A stretch of DNA of 64,000 bases from Locusta migratoria (GCA_026315105.1 CM048744.1:978180721-978244720), one strand, 5' to 3'; shown: positions 9,910 to 20,952, numbered from the stretch's first letter. Translations and numbers: made by a program. The notes: generated by a model from the sequence alone, not told the origin.

Positions 9910-10562
9910 CAGTCCATAGGGGCCCGCATAGCCCGGAGACAACAGCGGCCGCGCGTACACAGGGCAAACAGCACTCTCTAGCCGTCGCTAGGCGTCAGTG
10001 CTACGTCATTGCTACCAACGCTCCTCATTCGCCAGTTTCAACCAATGGAAAACATTAATGCAAACACCAATCAAGAACTTCATTTTCCACCAATAGCAAG
10101 AAATAAAGCAAACACTAATAAAAGAGAGCTGAAACCACTAATCATAACTGGCAACATTCAATATTTAAGACACCAGCTTTCCCTCATCCAACAGTAACGT
10201 CGGTGAAATATTTGATATATTGACGATGCGGTCCAATACCCAGAAGAGTTTGATCAACAATTCACAGTTATTATTAATGGTCAATTGCCAATTTTTGCTT
10301 CATGCAAAAATGTAAATCATTTTTCAGTTGCTTTTGATCTTCTGATAACTTTACTAACCGATAAATGACAGCATCATCCGAGAATAGCCTTAGAGCGCCA
10401 CTCAGATGGTCTCCTGAATCTTTTATAAAAATAAGGAACGGTAGTGACCCTGTAACACTTTCCTGGGGAACGCCAGGTATCACTTCTGTTCTACCCGATG
10501 ACTTTCCGTCAATTACTTCGTACTGTGACCCTTCTGACAGGAAATCGCGAATTCAAAGGCGT

Positions 10563-10845
10563 TAGCCAGCGATGTAAACATTGCAATTCAACACTTGTGT
10601 TTTTCGGAAAGCAACTGTGTGTAGTTAGAAGGCGTAATTCACGCTGCAGTGCGCTTAACTAAAGGTCTCGCTTCGCCGCCTCTCAGAGCTCGACAGTGAA
10701 GGTATTCACGTCGGCGCTGCGCATTGCTGCCACATGTGAAGAGAGCATCAATAACTTTCGTTACCCTCTCGTCACCTGGAGCCCATCCCACACGTAACGT
10801 TTGCAGCAGGTGGTCAGGACGGTATAAGATATTTATGGACTACTG
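10563..10845. other. Unassigned sequence
   Basis: Moderately GC-rich, no motif or repeat recognised. Confidence 0.5.
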
Positions 10846-10930
10846 TACTAGCTTAATCCCGCAGCTCCGCTCGCGTGTTGGTTGATTATGATAGATAAGC
10901 TATCTTTCAGTAGTGTGCTAGGAGACTGAA
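10846..10930 (+). repeat. Dispersed repeat with TACTAGCTTAA start, copy 1
   Basis: It shares TACTAGCTTAA, CAGCTCCGCTCGCGTG and AGATAAGCTAT..TTCAGTAGTGTGC with 32,195-32,275 in the same orientation. The CCGCxGCTCCGCTxGCG core is weakly self-complementary. Class unknown; it resembles the CCCGGCGTTGCCCGGG start of the repeat at 48,953 in layout. Confidence 0.6.
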
Positions 10931-11490
10931 TAGCAAGTAGTGTAGATGAAATCACACGTAAAAATGCACATGCTGAAACACAATGTGCAATCTGTATGTA
11001 TTCCCAAACTCTGCACAGCGCTAGGTAAGACAGTTTGCTTGTGTTATGACTACTCTTGGCAGTCCACGCACAGGCCTTCTGTCTAGGTGGCGTCGCCACA
11101 AACACAGCTACCTCCAGACGGTTGATTTGGCGTGGCTGCCGCTCATCTACCCCCTCCCTCTCCTGAAGAAGAGGCAGGATAACGGCAAGTACAGCCAGTA
11201 GTAGCCTGCTGCCCAATCTTCGTCGCCATTTGAAGACGACCAGCTTGACTTGCCACTTTAGCTACGGCCTTTTCCAAATGTTCACTTCTTACCGATCGTT
11301 TCGCAATGTCTTCTCGGGAAATGGATGAGGTGAAGCTGCAGTTACTGAAAGCAGCAATGTCTGTTTCTTTTGCATAGAGGACCTTCCAGCCACTGTCAAT
11401 TTGGAACTTTCTCCGACCATTAAGTCTAATGAATCCATCATTGCTGGTGGAACCCGGGCAGCCGTATGTTGAATAGAAGTATTTATTGTT
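10931..11490. other. Unassigned sequence
   Basis: A 122-codon minus-strand frame (10,848-11,216) has no recognised motif and overlaps a repeat, so I do not call it a gene. Nothing else is seen. Confidence 0.5.
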
Positions 11491-11535
11491 TCATTAGCAG
11501 TTTCGACATTCCATTAGGCCATCTACAGGTCCCTG
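11490..11535 (-). ncRNA. Decayed hammerhead-like motif of a Penelope-like element
   Basis: The minus strand reads CTGTAGATGGCC, then TGTCGAAACTGCTAA. The order CUGANGA, U, short stem II, GAAAC, tight stem III is that of the preserved motif at 37,146, but the first core box, stem II and stem III each carry damage. It probably marks a PLE pseudo-LTR remnant. Not expected to be active. Confidence 0.4.
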
Positions 11536-11548
11536 TGTATTAAACAAA

Positions 11549-11643
11549 ATGTTCAAATGTCTGTAAATCCATCGGACCAAACTTCGTGGCCATCAGTCAC
11601 TAGCTTACAAACTACTTAAACCTAGGTAAACTAACGTAAGGAC

Positions 11644-11703
<60 letters not shown>

Positions 11704-11789
11704 CCCCGGGGAGGACTCTAACCTCCACGGCGAGCAATCGCGCGCTCCGCAGCGAGACGCTTTAGACCGCTCGGCTACTCCACCGCGGC
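11549..11789 (-). mobile_element. SINE B with expanded (AC)n and 13-bp target duplication
   Basis: Head, B box and tail are as in other SINE B copies. The linker, normally about 8-14 bp of GTGTGTG after the B box, has grown to a run at 11,644-11,700 in plus-strand terms. TGTATTAAACAAA flanks it at 11,536-11,548 and 11,790-11,802. Confidence 0.93.
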
Positions 11790-11802
11790 TGTATTAAACA
11801 AA

Positions 11803-13606
11803 CCTATTCAAGTGACTAAGGTAAAAAAAAAACACACTAAAATATATAAGTATTGTATGGTAGCACACTGAAAAATATAGGTATGAAACCACGATTCAAT
11901 TACACATAAAGAATATGTACAAACGTAGTGAACTTTAACATTCATTTCCTTAATTTTTTAAAATAATTAATCGTATAATACCGACATTTAGAACCCCAAA
12001 GCTGACAAAGGGAATTATAGTGAACGACTTAAGAGAGTCGGTTTTGGCAATTAAAACATTACCATGTTTGTCGGCATGAGCACTTGAAAACAAAAAAAAG
12101 CTAGGCCAGCCCAAAATATACGCATGAATCATATACTCAAAGGAGGGAGACATGCAACATACTTGTTCGTGATCACATAGAAAATACGGAACTAATATGT
12201 CATAAAATAAAATGTATAAAAACTAAAATATATAAAGTCACAGAAAACATCTTACTAAAATATCACAAGATGACGAGTAAAGGTAATAGGTATGGAAGAA
12301 CTGTAACATGCACATTATTAGCAAGTGCACGGTACATATTCTGCCTGACTCAAATGTAGTGATGAACTACTTACAGAAACAATGTAATATTCTAACATTA
12401 AGACAACGAAGGACAGAGAAACATGTGTAATTGAAACACAAGACCAAAATGCCCCATAAATTACAACCATGTATACAAATATACCTGGACTGTGCAAATA
12501 CTAAAAGCAATACGTTGGTACTATAATTACAGCCACCAAAGAACATTGTGAAGACGAGTAACGGCTACCATAAAATATGTAAGTGTACAAAAACATACGG
12601 AAGGGCAAATAATACTGTCATCACAATAACAGTGGTAAGGTAATAGACCACGTCATTAAAATTAAACATCACTGCAATACAGAAAGTAAATCATTGTCTA
12701 ACGTATTCATGGAATACTGAGAACTCATGCCAGCGATATACTGATATAATAACTACATTATCGACCCCATTGTCAGGGCTACCTCAAAGGTCAAAAAATA
12801 AAATACGTTGTAACAGACTAGAATGAAACAGAACTTGTACAACAACACATCACAGGAAACTCACATTAATCCATTTGCTGTAAACCACCATCAGTCTATA
12901 CGGTCAACAGATCGCTATAAACATATGACCTTACAAACCCACATAATGATATTGCAAACTACAGTCAGTCTAAATAGTCGAGAGACGAGAAATACGTATA
13001 TAAAAAACACAGAAAGATCCACACATCGGTATTCAATATTGAAAATAACATGAGCAGTCTAGCATTCATACTAAGTGCCATCAAGCACGAAATACAAAAA
13101 TAAGCTAATGAACATTAATTTCATAACACAATACCGTAATCACTATGGAATACAAGGTCGGAAACCAACATGCATTTAATACACAACTTTCACCTAAAAA
13201 CGGGAGAGCGAATAAAAACAATATAATTAGAACCTGAGTACCTCAAACTATTATGAACCTGGGCAAAAGAAGGTAGGGGGGAGGAAGAACAAGATGACGT
13301 CATACACCATAACATACACATGGTACACGCAGGTACTATAATCGTAATTCCAACTAAAAACATGAAGATAAAAGGCTACCGAATAGGGTATAAATGTATA
13401 AACACATATTGGAATGGGAGGACCCAGAATACTGTCATCATAACGACAGTGATAAGGCAAAAGACCATGTCATTAAAATTAACCATCTCTAAAAGGCAGA
13501 AAGTAAATCCTTGTCGAAAGTATTCACACCACACAGGGATCTAATACCAGCGATGTACTGATATACACCACCTACATTATCGACTCCATTGTCAGGCCAA
13601 CCTCAG
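11803..13606 (+). repeat. AT-rich region with a 205-bp direct repeat
   Basis: Segments 12,583-12,788 and 13,400-13,605 match in the same orientation at a spacing of about 816 bp (shared words AATACTGTCATCA, GTCATTAAAATTAA, CTACATTATCGA). Shorter echoes (AAAATATATAAG, ACGAGTAA) occur before them. This looks like a partly tandem, non-coding element of unknown class. Purine/AC bias gives chance open frames only. Confidence 0.65.
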
Positions 13607-14074
13607 ACAACGGAACGCGCCGATACAGAAACAAAACCACACTGTGGTCACGAGTGCGTCCAAATTTTAGCTGTCTGTCTGACGTCTCCACGTAGATCAT
13701 CCTCACTGCACATATTCATCACAGCTAACGGAAACAAACCACCACTCCACTGATAAAAGTTGCGTCAAAGTTGGAGTGCTCATGAAAGTTACCAACGTCC
13801 TTCGCGTATCCCTTGGTGTGATTTCTCTGCTGCAGGGTGCGCCACTTGTCTGTACGGACTCTGTGGTGCTCATAAATTTTATGTGGCTCTTCATGAGACA
13901 GGTAGCATATTCAGAAGTTATGCAAGACCTCTTCACTCAGTAGGATCTTTTTCACTATGGGGTTAGCATCCACAAATGTGGAAAGACGGGTATCGCAAGA
14001 GAGGTTGAAAAGGAGAAGGAATTAACACCTCGTTATACATTACTAAATGTTGAAGTCTTGGTCGTAAGCATTTT
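13607..14074. other. Unassigned sequence
   Basis: No motif recognised. Short open frames on both strands are not supported by homology. Confidence 0.5.
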
Positions 14075-14081
14075 ATGAGTC

Positions 14082-14415
14082 AGAATGAAACTTCCACTCT
14101 GCAGCGGAGTGTGCGCTGATATGAAACTTCCTGGCAGATTAAAATTGTGTGCCGGAACCGGGACTCCAACCTGGGACCTTTGCCTTTCGCGGGCAAGCGC
14201 ACTACCGACTGAGTTATCCCGACACGACTCACGATGCCGCCTCACAACTTCACTTCCGCCAGTACCTCGCCTCCTACTTGCCACAGTTGTGAGGCGGCAT
14301 CGTGAGTCGTGTCGGGACAGCTCAGTCGGTAGAGCGCTTCCCGCGAAAGCCAAAGGTCCCACGTTCGAGTCCCGGTTCCGTCACACAATTTTAATCTGAC
14401 AGGAAGTTTCATTTC
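14082..14415. mobile_element. SINE C inverted dimer (two tRNA-like heads facing in)
   Basis: The left half carries a minus-strand and the right half a plus-strand tRNA-like segment: GATAGCTCAGTCGG-type A box (mutated) and GTTCGAGTCCCGG B box, followed by ACAATTTTAATCTG and GGAAGTTTC. The central parts GAGGCGGCATCGTGAGTCG are inverted copies. ATGAGTC occurs on both sides (14,075-14,081 and 14,416-14,422), a 7-bp candidate duplication. Similar compound units occur at 54.0 and 61.5 kb. Confidence 0.85.
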
Positions 14416-14422
14416 ATGAGTC

Positions 14423-15107
14423 GCTATGCGTTTCGAAATTTCATCTTCAGGCAACAGCTGTGGGAGAAATTTACTCTAATTACCAACATACACAAACAGC
14501 GAAGTGCATGAACTTATAATTTCGTAAAATACTATATGAAATAATGCTCACAGTGAGCACACAAATTACGTGTGGAGATACAGTTACCATTACACAGACA
14601 GGTATAGTGATAGAAGAATAGGTGCCGAACACGTTGATGTGTCAAACCACAAAAGAAGTGATCACTCAACACAGATGGTACACCGGTATTGAATGACAAT
14701 TCCAGCAGTTACAATTGGAGTGACTTCTGCGCAGTTTCTCCGCGGAGATATTCGTGTTCCTGCCAAGTTTCATAAAAGCAATGAAACGGCAGCGATAAAG
14801 CAGATTTAATGGGTAATATCGGTGGTTATAAAAAACACCTGCACTGTTCTAAATTTTATATTGCTTGAAGAAGCAGCCACTCTGACTTAGTATGAACACA
14901 GCAGAAGATTATTTAAGACTACTTTTGGTGATCATGTGTTGAAGTAAGCTCATACATACAAAAATTCACATCGAAATACGGCGTATATCAAAATTAAAAA
15001 ATATATATTAATTATTAAAAGTATCTACGGTAAACCTCAATCATAATCATCACATCTCCTCAAACTTCTGCCACAATAAAATGATCATTATACCTTATCT
15101 ACGTTTT
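14423..15107. other. Unassigned AT-rich sequence
   Basis: Nothing recognised apart from a weak CCTGAAGATGAAATTTCG word on the minus strand at the left edge, possibly a PLE end broken by the SINE C insertion. Confidence 0.45.
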
Positions 15108-15590
15108 TCATCGTGTCGTCGTCGTCTTCGTTGTTGCTGTTGCTGTTGCTGTTGTTGTCCTCTTCAGTCCGGAGATTCCTTTCATGAAGCTCTCCACCAT
15201 ACTCTATCCTGCGTAAGCCTCTTCATCTCCTGATAAAAACGGTAACTTTCATCCATTTGAACGGGCTTACTGTATTCGTTTCCTGTGATTTTTACCACAC
15301 ACTAATTCCTCCAGTGCTAAACTGACGATTCCTTCAGGTTTCAGAATGTTTATCACCGACTGACCCTTCTAGTCAAGGTATGCCAGAAATTCCATTTACA
15401 CCGTATTCTATTCAGTAACTCTTCGTTAGTTACCCGCTCTACCCTCCTAATTTTCAGCATTCGTCTTTGGCACCACATTTCAAAATATTCTATTCTTTTC
15501 CTGACTGAATTATCCTATCTTCCTGTTTCAGTACCGTTCAGTAGGAGGCAACACAAACTGCACACAAAATCCTTCGTTACAACCTGTAAA
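15108..15590 (-). mobile_element. RTE-like LINE, 3' fragment
   Basis: The minus strand ends in a degenerate (CAA/CAG)n tail (15,120-15,158 in plus-strand terms) preceded by the conserved GGAGAGCTTCATG 3' region and a decayed C-terminal coding part. It is 5'-truncated near 15,590. Homology to the 44.5-kb copy is clear across the length. Confidence 0.85.
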
Positions 15591-15849
15591 AATTCATTAA
15601 TTATTCAACTTCTATATTTTGTGCGATTTTGTCATTACCTATGTTTAACATTATCCATCTTGTATATCATAGCTTAATTACGTAATTTAACGTGTCTACT
15701 GCATAGCGAGCGTAATGTGCGATTTGACATTCCTCACACAACGTTAAGACCAAATATTGTCCTATGTCGGTTTGTTTCTAATGTTTGGTTTCGTAAAGAC
15801 ACAGGCGTGTTTTGACCTATATGGTGCCTCTTGTTGGCGTTATGTTTTC

Positions 15850-16915
15850 AGATTGTTGTTGTTGTCTTCAGTTCGCTACCCTGTCCTGTGCAAGCCTCTT
15901 CATGTGAGAATATGAACGGCAACCTATATCCCTTTGAATCTGCTTACTGTATTCGTCCTTCTGACTCCCTCTACTATTTTTACCCCACACACTCCCCTCC
16001 AATGCTAAGTTGACAATTCGTTGATGTCTTAGAATGTGTCCCACCAATCAGGGTGTGCCAGAAATTCCTTTTCTCCCCAATTCGATTAAGCACCTCCTCC
16101 TCACTTACGTGATCTAATTTTCATCATTCGTCCTTGCACCACATTTCGAAATCTTCTATTATCTTTTTGTCTGAACTCCTTATCGTCCACTTTTCACTCC
16201 TATACGATGCTACATTCCAGACAAATGCTTTCAAAAAGAACTTTCTAACATTTAAATTAACATCGGATGTCGACAAAAATCGCTACTTCAGAAAAGCTAT
16301 TCTTCCTATAGCAACTCTGCATTTTATATCTTGTTTACTTCGACCATCAGAAGTTATCTTGCTACCCAAATAATAAAATTCATCTACTTTTATTGTCTCA
16401 TTACCTAATTTAATTCCTTCAGCATAGCCTGATTTTCTGACATTGCATTCCATTACCTTCGTTTTACTCTTGTTAATGTTTATCTTATATCTTCCTTTGA
16501 AGACACTGTCCATACCATTCAATTGCAATTGCAGATCTTTTGCGGTCTCTGACAGAATTACTATGTCATCAGCAAACCGGAAAGTTTTTATTTCTTCTCC
16601 CTGCACTTTAATGCCCTCTCCAAATTTCTCCTTCCATTCCTTCACTGCTTGCTCAATGTACAGATTGAACAACATTGGGGAAAGGCTACAACCCTGTCTT
16701 ACTCCCTTCCCAACCTCTGCGTCCCTTTCATGCCATTCGACTCTAATAACTGCCTTCAGGTTTTTGTATAGGTTGAATATAACTCTCCGCTCCCTATATT
16801 TTACACCTGCTACCTTCAGAATTTGGAAGAGTGTATTCCACTCGACACTGTCAAAAGCTTTCTCAAAATCTACAAACGCTGAAAACGTAGGCTGCCTTTC
16901 CTTGGCCTATCTCGT
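15850..16915 (-). mobile_element. RTE-like LINE fragment retaining RT motifs A to C
   Basis: Starting from 16,890 on the minus strand, an almost continuous frame gives FVDFEKAFDSVEW (motif A with the catalytic Asp), GVRQGCSLSPMLFNLYIEQ (motif B region), and FRFADDIVILSE (motif C, FADD in place of the more general YxDD). It goes on through KTKVMECNVRKSGYAEG and EFYYLGSKITSDGRS to about 16,283. After that the frame breaks and the C-terminal part is decayed to the (CAA)n end at about 15,853. In RTE elements this enzyme nicks the target and copies its own RNA. The 5' half, with the AP endonuclease, is missing. This is the best-kept reverse transcriptase core in the window. Confidence 0.9.
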
Positions 16916-17050
16916 AAGATTTTGCAGCCTGGTTCAGGAAGCACGCGCCGCTGCTCTGCATCCTGCCACTGCCTCTCCAGTCCTCGGCTCACACGGCTGC
17001 CAACTGCAGCACCGCTCTAGTTATTTACTTACGTGCTTGTGCTTCATTTT

Positions 17051-18050
17051 CGTGTTGTCTTCAGTCCGAAGACATCTTTTACGCAACACTCCACTCTACC
17101 CTACCCACCTACCACCGCCTTTATTGTCTTCTTTCCTAATAACTAAATTTATAATGAACAATGTTTTGTTACATTTGTATGTTAATGTAGTCTCCCGCTT
17201 TGAATCTGTATAGTACTGTAAGGCATCTGGCGTGTCGAACGCAAAATACATAAATCAATGCTAATCTCATTCCTTCAGCATCGTCTCATTTTCTTACACA
17301 ACATTCCGTTACACTTGTTTTGCCCTTGTCAATGTTCATCTTGTACTCTGCTTTCAATGACCATTCCATTCAACCACTCTTCCAGGTCGTTTGGTGTCTC
17401 TGACAGAATTACAGTTTCGTGGGCAAACCGCAAAGTTTTTATTTCTTCACCCTGAACTTTAAATCCAACTCAAAATTTCTCCTTACTTTCATTCACAGCT
17501 TATTCAATGTACTGCGTGAATAACATTGGAGGAAGGCTACAAACAGCTGTGTCACTCCCTTCGCACTCAATTCTTCCCCATTAATAACCTCAGTCATAAC
17601 TGTTTCTGGATTTTGTACAAGTTGTATATAACTTTCCGTTTCTTATATTTTATCCGTGATGAGTACAGAATGTAAAAGTGTCTTCGACTCTAAAGCTTTC
17701 TCCAAATCTAAAACAGCTAACAATGTTGGTTTGCCTTTCCTTAACCAAATTTCTAAAAATGTTCAACTGTTTGTATAGTCTATGGGACTTAACTACGGGG
17801 TCATCAGTCCCTACTTATGAACTACTTACGAACTAGGACGGCACAAATATCCATGCCCGAGGGGGGATTCGAACCAAATTTCTAAAGTAAGTCGTAATGT
17901 ATTGCCTCGTATCTTCCTATATTTCTCCTAAATCCAAACTTATCTTCCCCGAGGTCAGATTCTACCAATTATTTCATTCTTCTATAAATAATTCTGGATA
18001 AAATTTTGCAGCCATGACTTATGAACTGATGGTTCTGTATTTTTACCATT
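17051..18050 (-). mobile_element. RTE-like LINE fragments, interrupted by SINE A
   Basis: A short 3' end (17,051-17,110, with TTCGGACTGAAGAC) is followed from about 17,265 by RT-domain sequence matching the fragment at 16.4-16.9 kb, with many frame breaks. The RT text resumes after the SINE at 17,887 and fades near 18,050. Two insertions or one rearranged copy are both possible. Confidence 0.8.
17758..17871 (-). mobile_element. 5'-truncated SINE A with 15-bp target duplication
   Basis: Only the B-box end and tail remain: the head stops within GAATCCCCCCTCGGGC. AACCAAATTTCTAAA is repeated exactly at 17,743-17,757 and 17,872-17,886. It interrupts RTE coding text that resumes on the other side. 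Confidence 0.96.
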
Positions 18051-18728
18051 ATCTGCTTGAATTATACGTAATTCTGAGTTCAAGAGCCGCAGATACAATG
18101 TGCATAGTTGAGTGATCATGGAGTATTTGAGAAATAGTAAACTTACTGTTTCTTTTTTCGCTGTCGAACAAATGGTGCCATCTACACGTTCACAGTGTCT
18201 TCAGAATACGGTTAAGAGTTTTATAGCCACAAAAACAAAACAAAAAAGTTAGAGTCCCGCACCTATCAAGAGGCGAGCACTTCAGTGTCCACATGTATCT
18301 AGACGGGAAACGTTAATTGCCGATATTGATGGCTAGTGATTCCTTCATGCTTAGTACGCCCCACAGGTGCGAGTACATTTCAACTTCTACGTCGTCTAGA
18401 CCAGGTTTGCTTCCTCCATCCACTTGAAACAGTTTCAGCAATCCGATGTTGTTGATAGTGTGGCTGACCAAATGCCTTAAATATTTGCTACATCTTATTG
18501 TTTTCACTCTGCATTCCATGTGTATCTGTTGTTTCCTGCGACACTAACACCTCTGCTTCTTTGACGTCAGTTTTACATTATTTCGAAAGGGTCGTTGGAG
18601 ACAGTGGAATGACGAAACCTGTACAATTTGACGTTTACAACGCAAAACCTTCTAAGCAACATAAAGTTTAGAAAAAGTTTCAAATCATGCTAACAGATGG
18701 TTGAAAATCATTAACGCTGGACACATTT
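18051..18728. other. Unassigned sequence
   Basis: No motif, tRNA-like box or repeat recognised. Confidence 0.5.
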
Positions 18729-18739
18729 AACAAGGAACG

Positions 18740-18942
18740 AAAAAAAAAGTTCAAATGTTTGTTAAGCTTAAGGGACTTAACTACGGGGTCATCAGTCCCT
18801 AAACTTACAAACTACTTATGAACTACCTACAACTAAGGACGGCACAAATATCCATGCCCTAGGGGGGATTCGAACCCCCGACCGTAGTGGCCGTACAGAC
18901 CGTGACTGAAGCGCCTCAGTCCCCTCGGCCACCGCGGCCGGC
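18740..18942 (-). mobile_element. SINE A, full length, 11-bp target duplication
   Basis: Head GGCCGCGGTGGCCGAGGGGA, B box GGGTTCGAATCC and tail GGGACTGATGACC are all present. AACAAGGAACG is repeated at 18,729-18,739 and 18,943-18,953. Confidence 0.96.
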
Positions 18943-18953
18943 AACAAGGAACG

Positions 18954-19417
18954 TTTCTACTCGCACGAAACCATGTTAAGGTTAACACTCGTAAAAAAAA
19001 TACGATCAAATAGTTGCATTCTACAGCAACTGAAATTTTCACAGTTATAAGCAAAATAATGAAATACCACTACCACATAAGGGAAATACATGCTATTGAG
19101 TGCCAGACTGTGTTGCCTGTGTTCTATTGATGGTGCCGGCACAAAGCCTTTCCATCAAACAAACTCAAGGATCTGGACGGCAGTATAGCCTGGCAAAATC
19201 AGTATTAGACATGAATTTTTAAAAAAGGAATTCGCGAAATTGGATTGCGTAAATCGATCAATTTAAATTCCAAAACCGTTTTTGTGAAAGGGAAAAGGGC
19301 TACTATTTTCACTCCACGTTCCCCAGACGATTTCTAAGGAGCAATAAATCAAATAATCATTCCTTCTCACCATATAATAATCCAAAACGCACACAGTAGG
19401 TCAGCAGTACTGACAAG
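18954..19417. other. Unassigned sequence
   Basis: Nothing recognised. Confidence 0.5.
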
Positions 19418-20250
19418 GAGAGGACGCCTGGTAGTCGTCGCGCAATTCGTCCAAATTTATGGCAGTCCTACATGTAAGGCGTGGTAAAACCTGAAAGCAT
19501 GGCCAAGTGCCAACTCCAGATGACCAAGAGGTAAGGAAATAAAAGTTTGATACGGATCAATCACCACTTGCAGCAATCAGTTGTCCCTGTGACTGTGTTC
19601 AGAAACGGCGTTTCGCTCAGCGGTAAAAGATCGCGTTCGTGTTGAAAGGTCCGCGGTTTCGATTCCGCCCGGAGGCAAATATTTTATGTACCGGACTGAT
19701 AATCATCGAGGAAATAGGGTAAGCAATAATTTTGACTACTTCTTGCTCACGTTATAAACGCCGCCTTTTGCAGTGTCATTTTTTTAATTTTTTTAAAGTG
19801 TCTCCATAGAAAAATAAATTTAACGTTCTGAAAATAGCTTCTTTCATCGCACAGACCAGCAGCGAATCAAGCGTAACACAGCATATCGCTGAATATTTGC
19901 GAGACGTTGCACTTGTTTTAAATAATGACGTCCCAGGCTGATGACGTACAAATAAATACAAAATAGCGTATGTGATATTGTGGTTAATAGTGACGTCAGT
20001 CAGTAGGGTACACATTGCCAAGAAACTCGAAAATATTTGGTTTTGGACGGAGTTTAACACACAACCCTTTTAATACGAGTCTCACCGCCGAGCGAAACAC
20101 CGCTTCCTAAACACACCGGGGCAAGAGACAATGTACACATTGTGATAGACTCGTATCAAAATTCCTGAAACGCCTGGTCATCTGGAGGTCGCCATTTCAT
20201 GTTTCCCCACAAATTTGGACGAATTCAGCGATGACGAGTAGGCGTCCTCT
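19418..20250. repeat. Inverted-repeat unit, about 830 bp, with tRNA-like segments
   Basis: The left end (19,418-19,640) and right end (20,080-20,250) are inverted, diverged copies sharing GAGGACGCCT, AATTCGTCCAAATTT, CTCCAGATGACCA and GTTTCGCTCxGCGGT. The left arm runs into a tRNA-like tail (CGGTTTCGATTCCG B box at about 19,655). The interior has a 94-codon minus-strand frame without known motifs. It could be two SINEs facing each other or one foldback element. No target duplication found. Confidence 0.65.
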
Positions 20251-20740
20251 GATTATGAGGGAGTCGAAATGAAATTATGAACGAGTGTGAAGGAGTAAAA
20301 TCTGTAATGATCGAGGAAACGAAATGATCGGAGTGAAAGTCTATGAGCAGTGCAGAGATCAAAAACGACATTTGGAGAAAATGAGAAATATTTGGTATTA
20401 GCGGTGTGTATTGTGCCATTAAGAGTTAAAATGCGAGTACTGGGAGACAGAGGCAGTGATTTAGGAGCCGCGGGCACTGTGACAGCGCTACGGTGCCACA
20501 CGTCTGCCCGCCGCCTCTACTGGCGCTTAATGTTATCAACAATCTCCCATACTTATTTACCGATTTTTAGTTTATTTATTTTTTACGCAGCTCTAATAAA
20601 TATTCTGACTGACACAGACTGCACAGGGCATGTCTCCAAATAATCGTCAGGTGCCTTCTCTGTAGTGTGTGTAAATGGTCAAGTTTTACTAACGAAGATT
20701 AAGCAAGGACTGTTGCTCCCTATTGCCTTTCCTCTCAGAC
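20251..20740. other. Unassigned sequence
   Basis: A small GC-rich patch near 20,440-20,530 and otherwise nothing recognisable. Confidence 0.5.
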
Positions 20741-20750
20741 AGGAAGTTAC

Positions 20751-20942
20751 AAAAATTCAAATGTTCAAATGTTTGTAAATCTATCGGACCAAACTGCGTG
20801 GTCATCAGTCCGTAGCTTACAAACTACTTAAACCTAGGTAAACTAACCTGCGGACAACACACACACCCATGCCCCAGGGAGGACTCGAACCTCCACGGCG
20901 AGCAACCGCGCGCTCCGCAGCGAGACGCTTTACACCGCGGCC
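20751..20942 (-). mobile_element. SINE B, head partly deleted
   Basis: The tail and B box are intact; the A box is lost between CTTTACACC and the CCGCGG end. AGGAAGTTAC (20,741-20,750) and AGGAGGTTAC (20,943-20,952) form a likely 10-bp duplication with one mismatch. Confidence 0.88.
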
Positions 20943-20952
20943 AGGAGGTTAC

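Larger units (their letters stand above)
7650..10260 (+). mobile_element. Penelope-like element (5'-truncated) nested in the LINE
   Basis: Removing the internal foldback element leaves about 720 bp: a GIY-YIG coding end (7,650-8,030) and a 3' non-coding part (9,919-10,260). TTCACACTTAT at 7,639-7,649 and TTCACAGTTAT at 10,261-10,271 form an 11-bp target duplication with one mismatch, and the LINE text continues across it. Plus-strand orientation is opposite to the host LINE. The short length fits a 5' truncation. Homology at the 3' end was inferred from continuity, not from a known end. Confidence 0.78.
6939..10562 (-). mobile_element. CR1/Jockey-group LINE, copy 2, split by a 2.6-kb nested insertion
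   Basis: The 3' part (6,939-7,649) and a 5' part (10,261-10,562) are consecutive segments of the same element as judged against copy 1. The minus-strand 5' part encodes GVPQESVTGSLPFLIFIKD and LRLFSDDAVIYR, where FSDD stands for the family's FADD catalytic box. Copy 1 reads straight across the point where copy 2 is broken. The break is filled by a Penelope-like element with an 11-bp target duplication. Stops and substitutions show it is dead. Confidence 0.82.

Noticed and set aside
10848..11216. 122-codon minus-strand gene
   Set aside because: It overlaps the TACTAGCTTAA repeat, has no recognised motif and no supporting signals.
14416..14465. Minus-strand CCTGAAGATGAAATTTCGAA as a PLE ribozyme
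   Set aside because: The boxes are close but stem II would have no loop and the A15.1 pair is missing. It may be a decayed end cut by the SINE C insertion.
16443..17213. 256-codon plus-strand open frame
   Set aside because: It is antisense to RTE reverse transcriptase, whose motifs are on the minus strand, and has no motif of its own.
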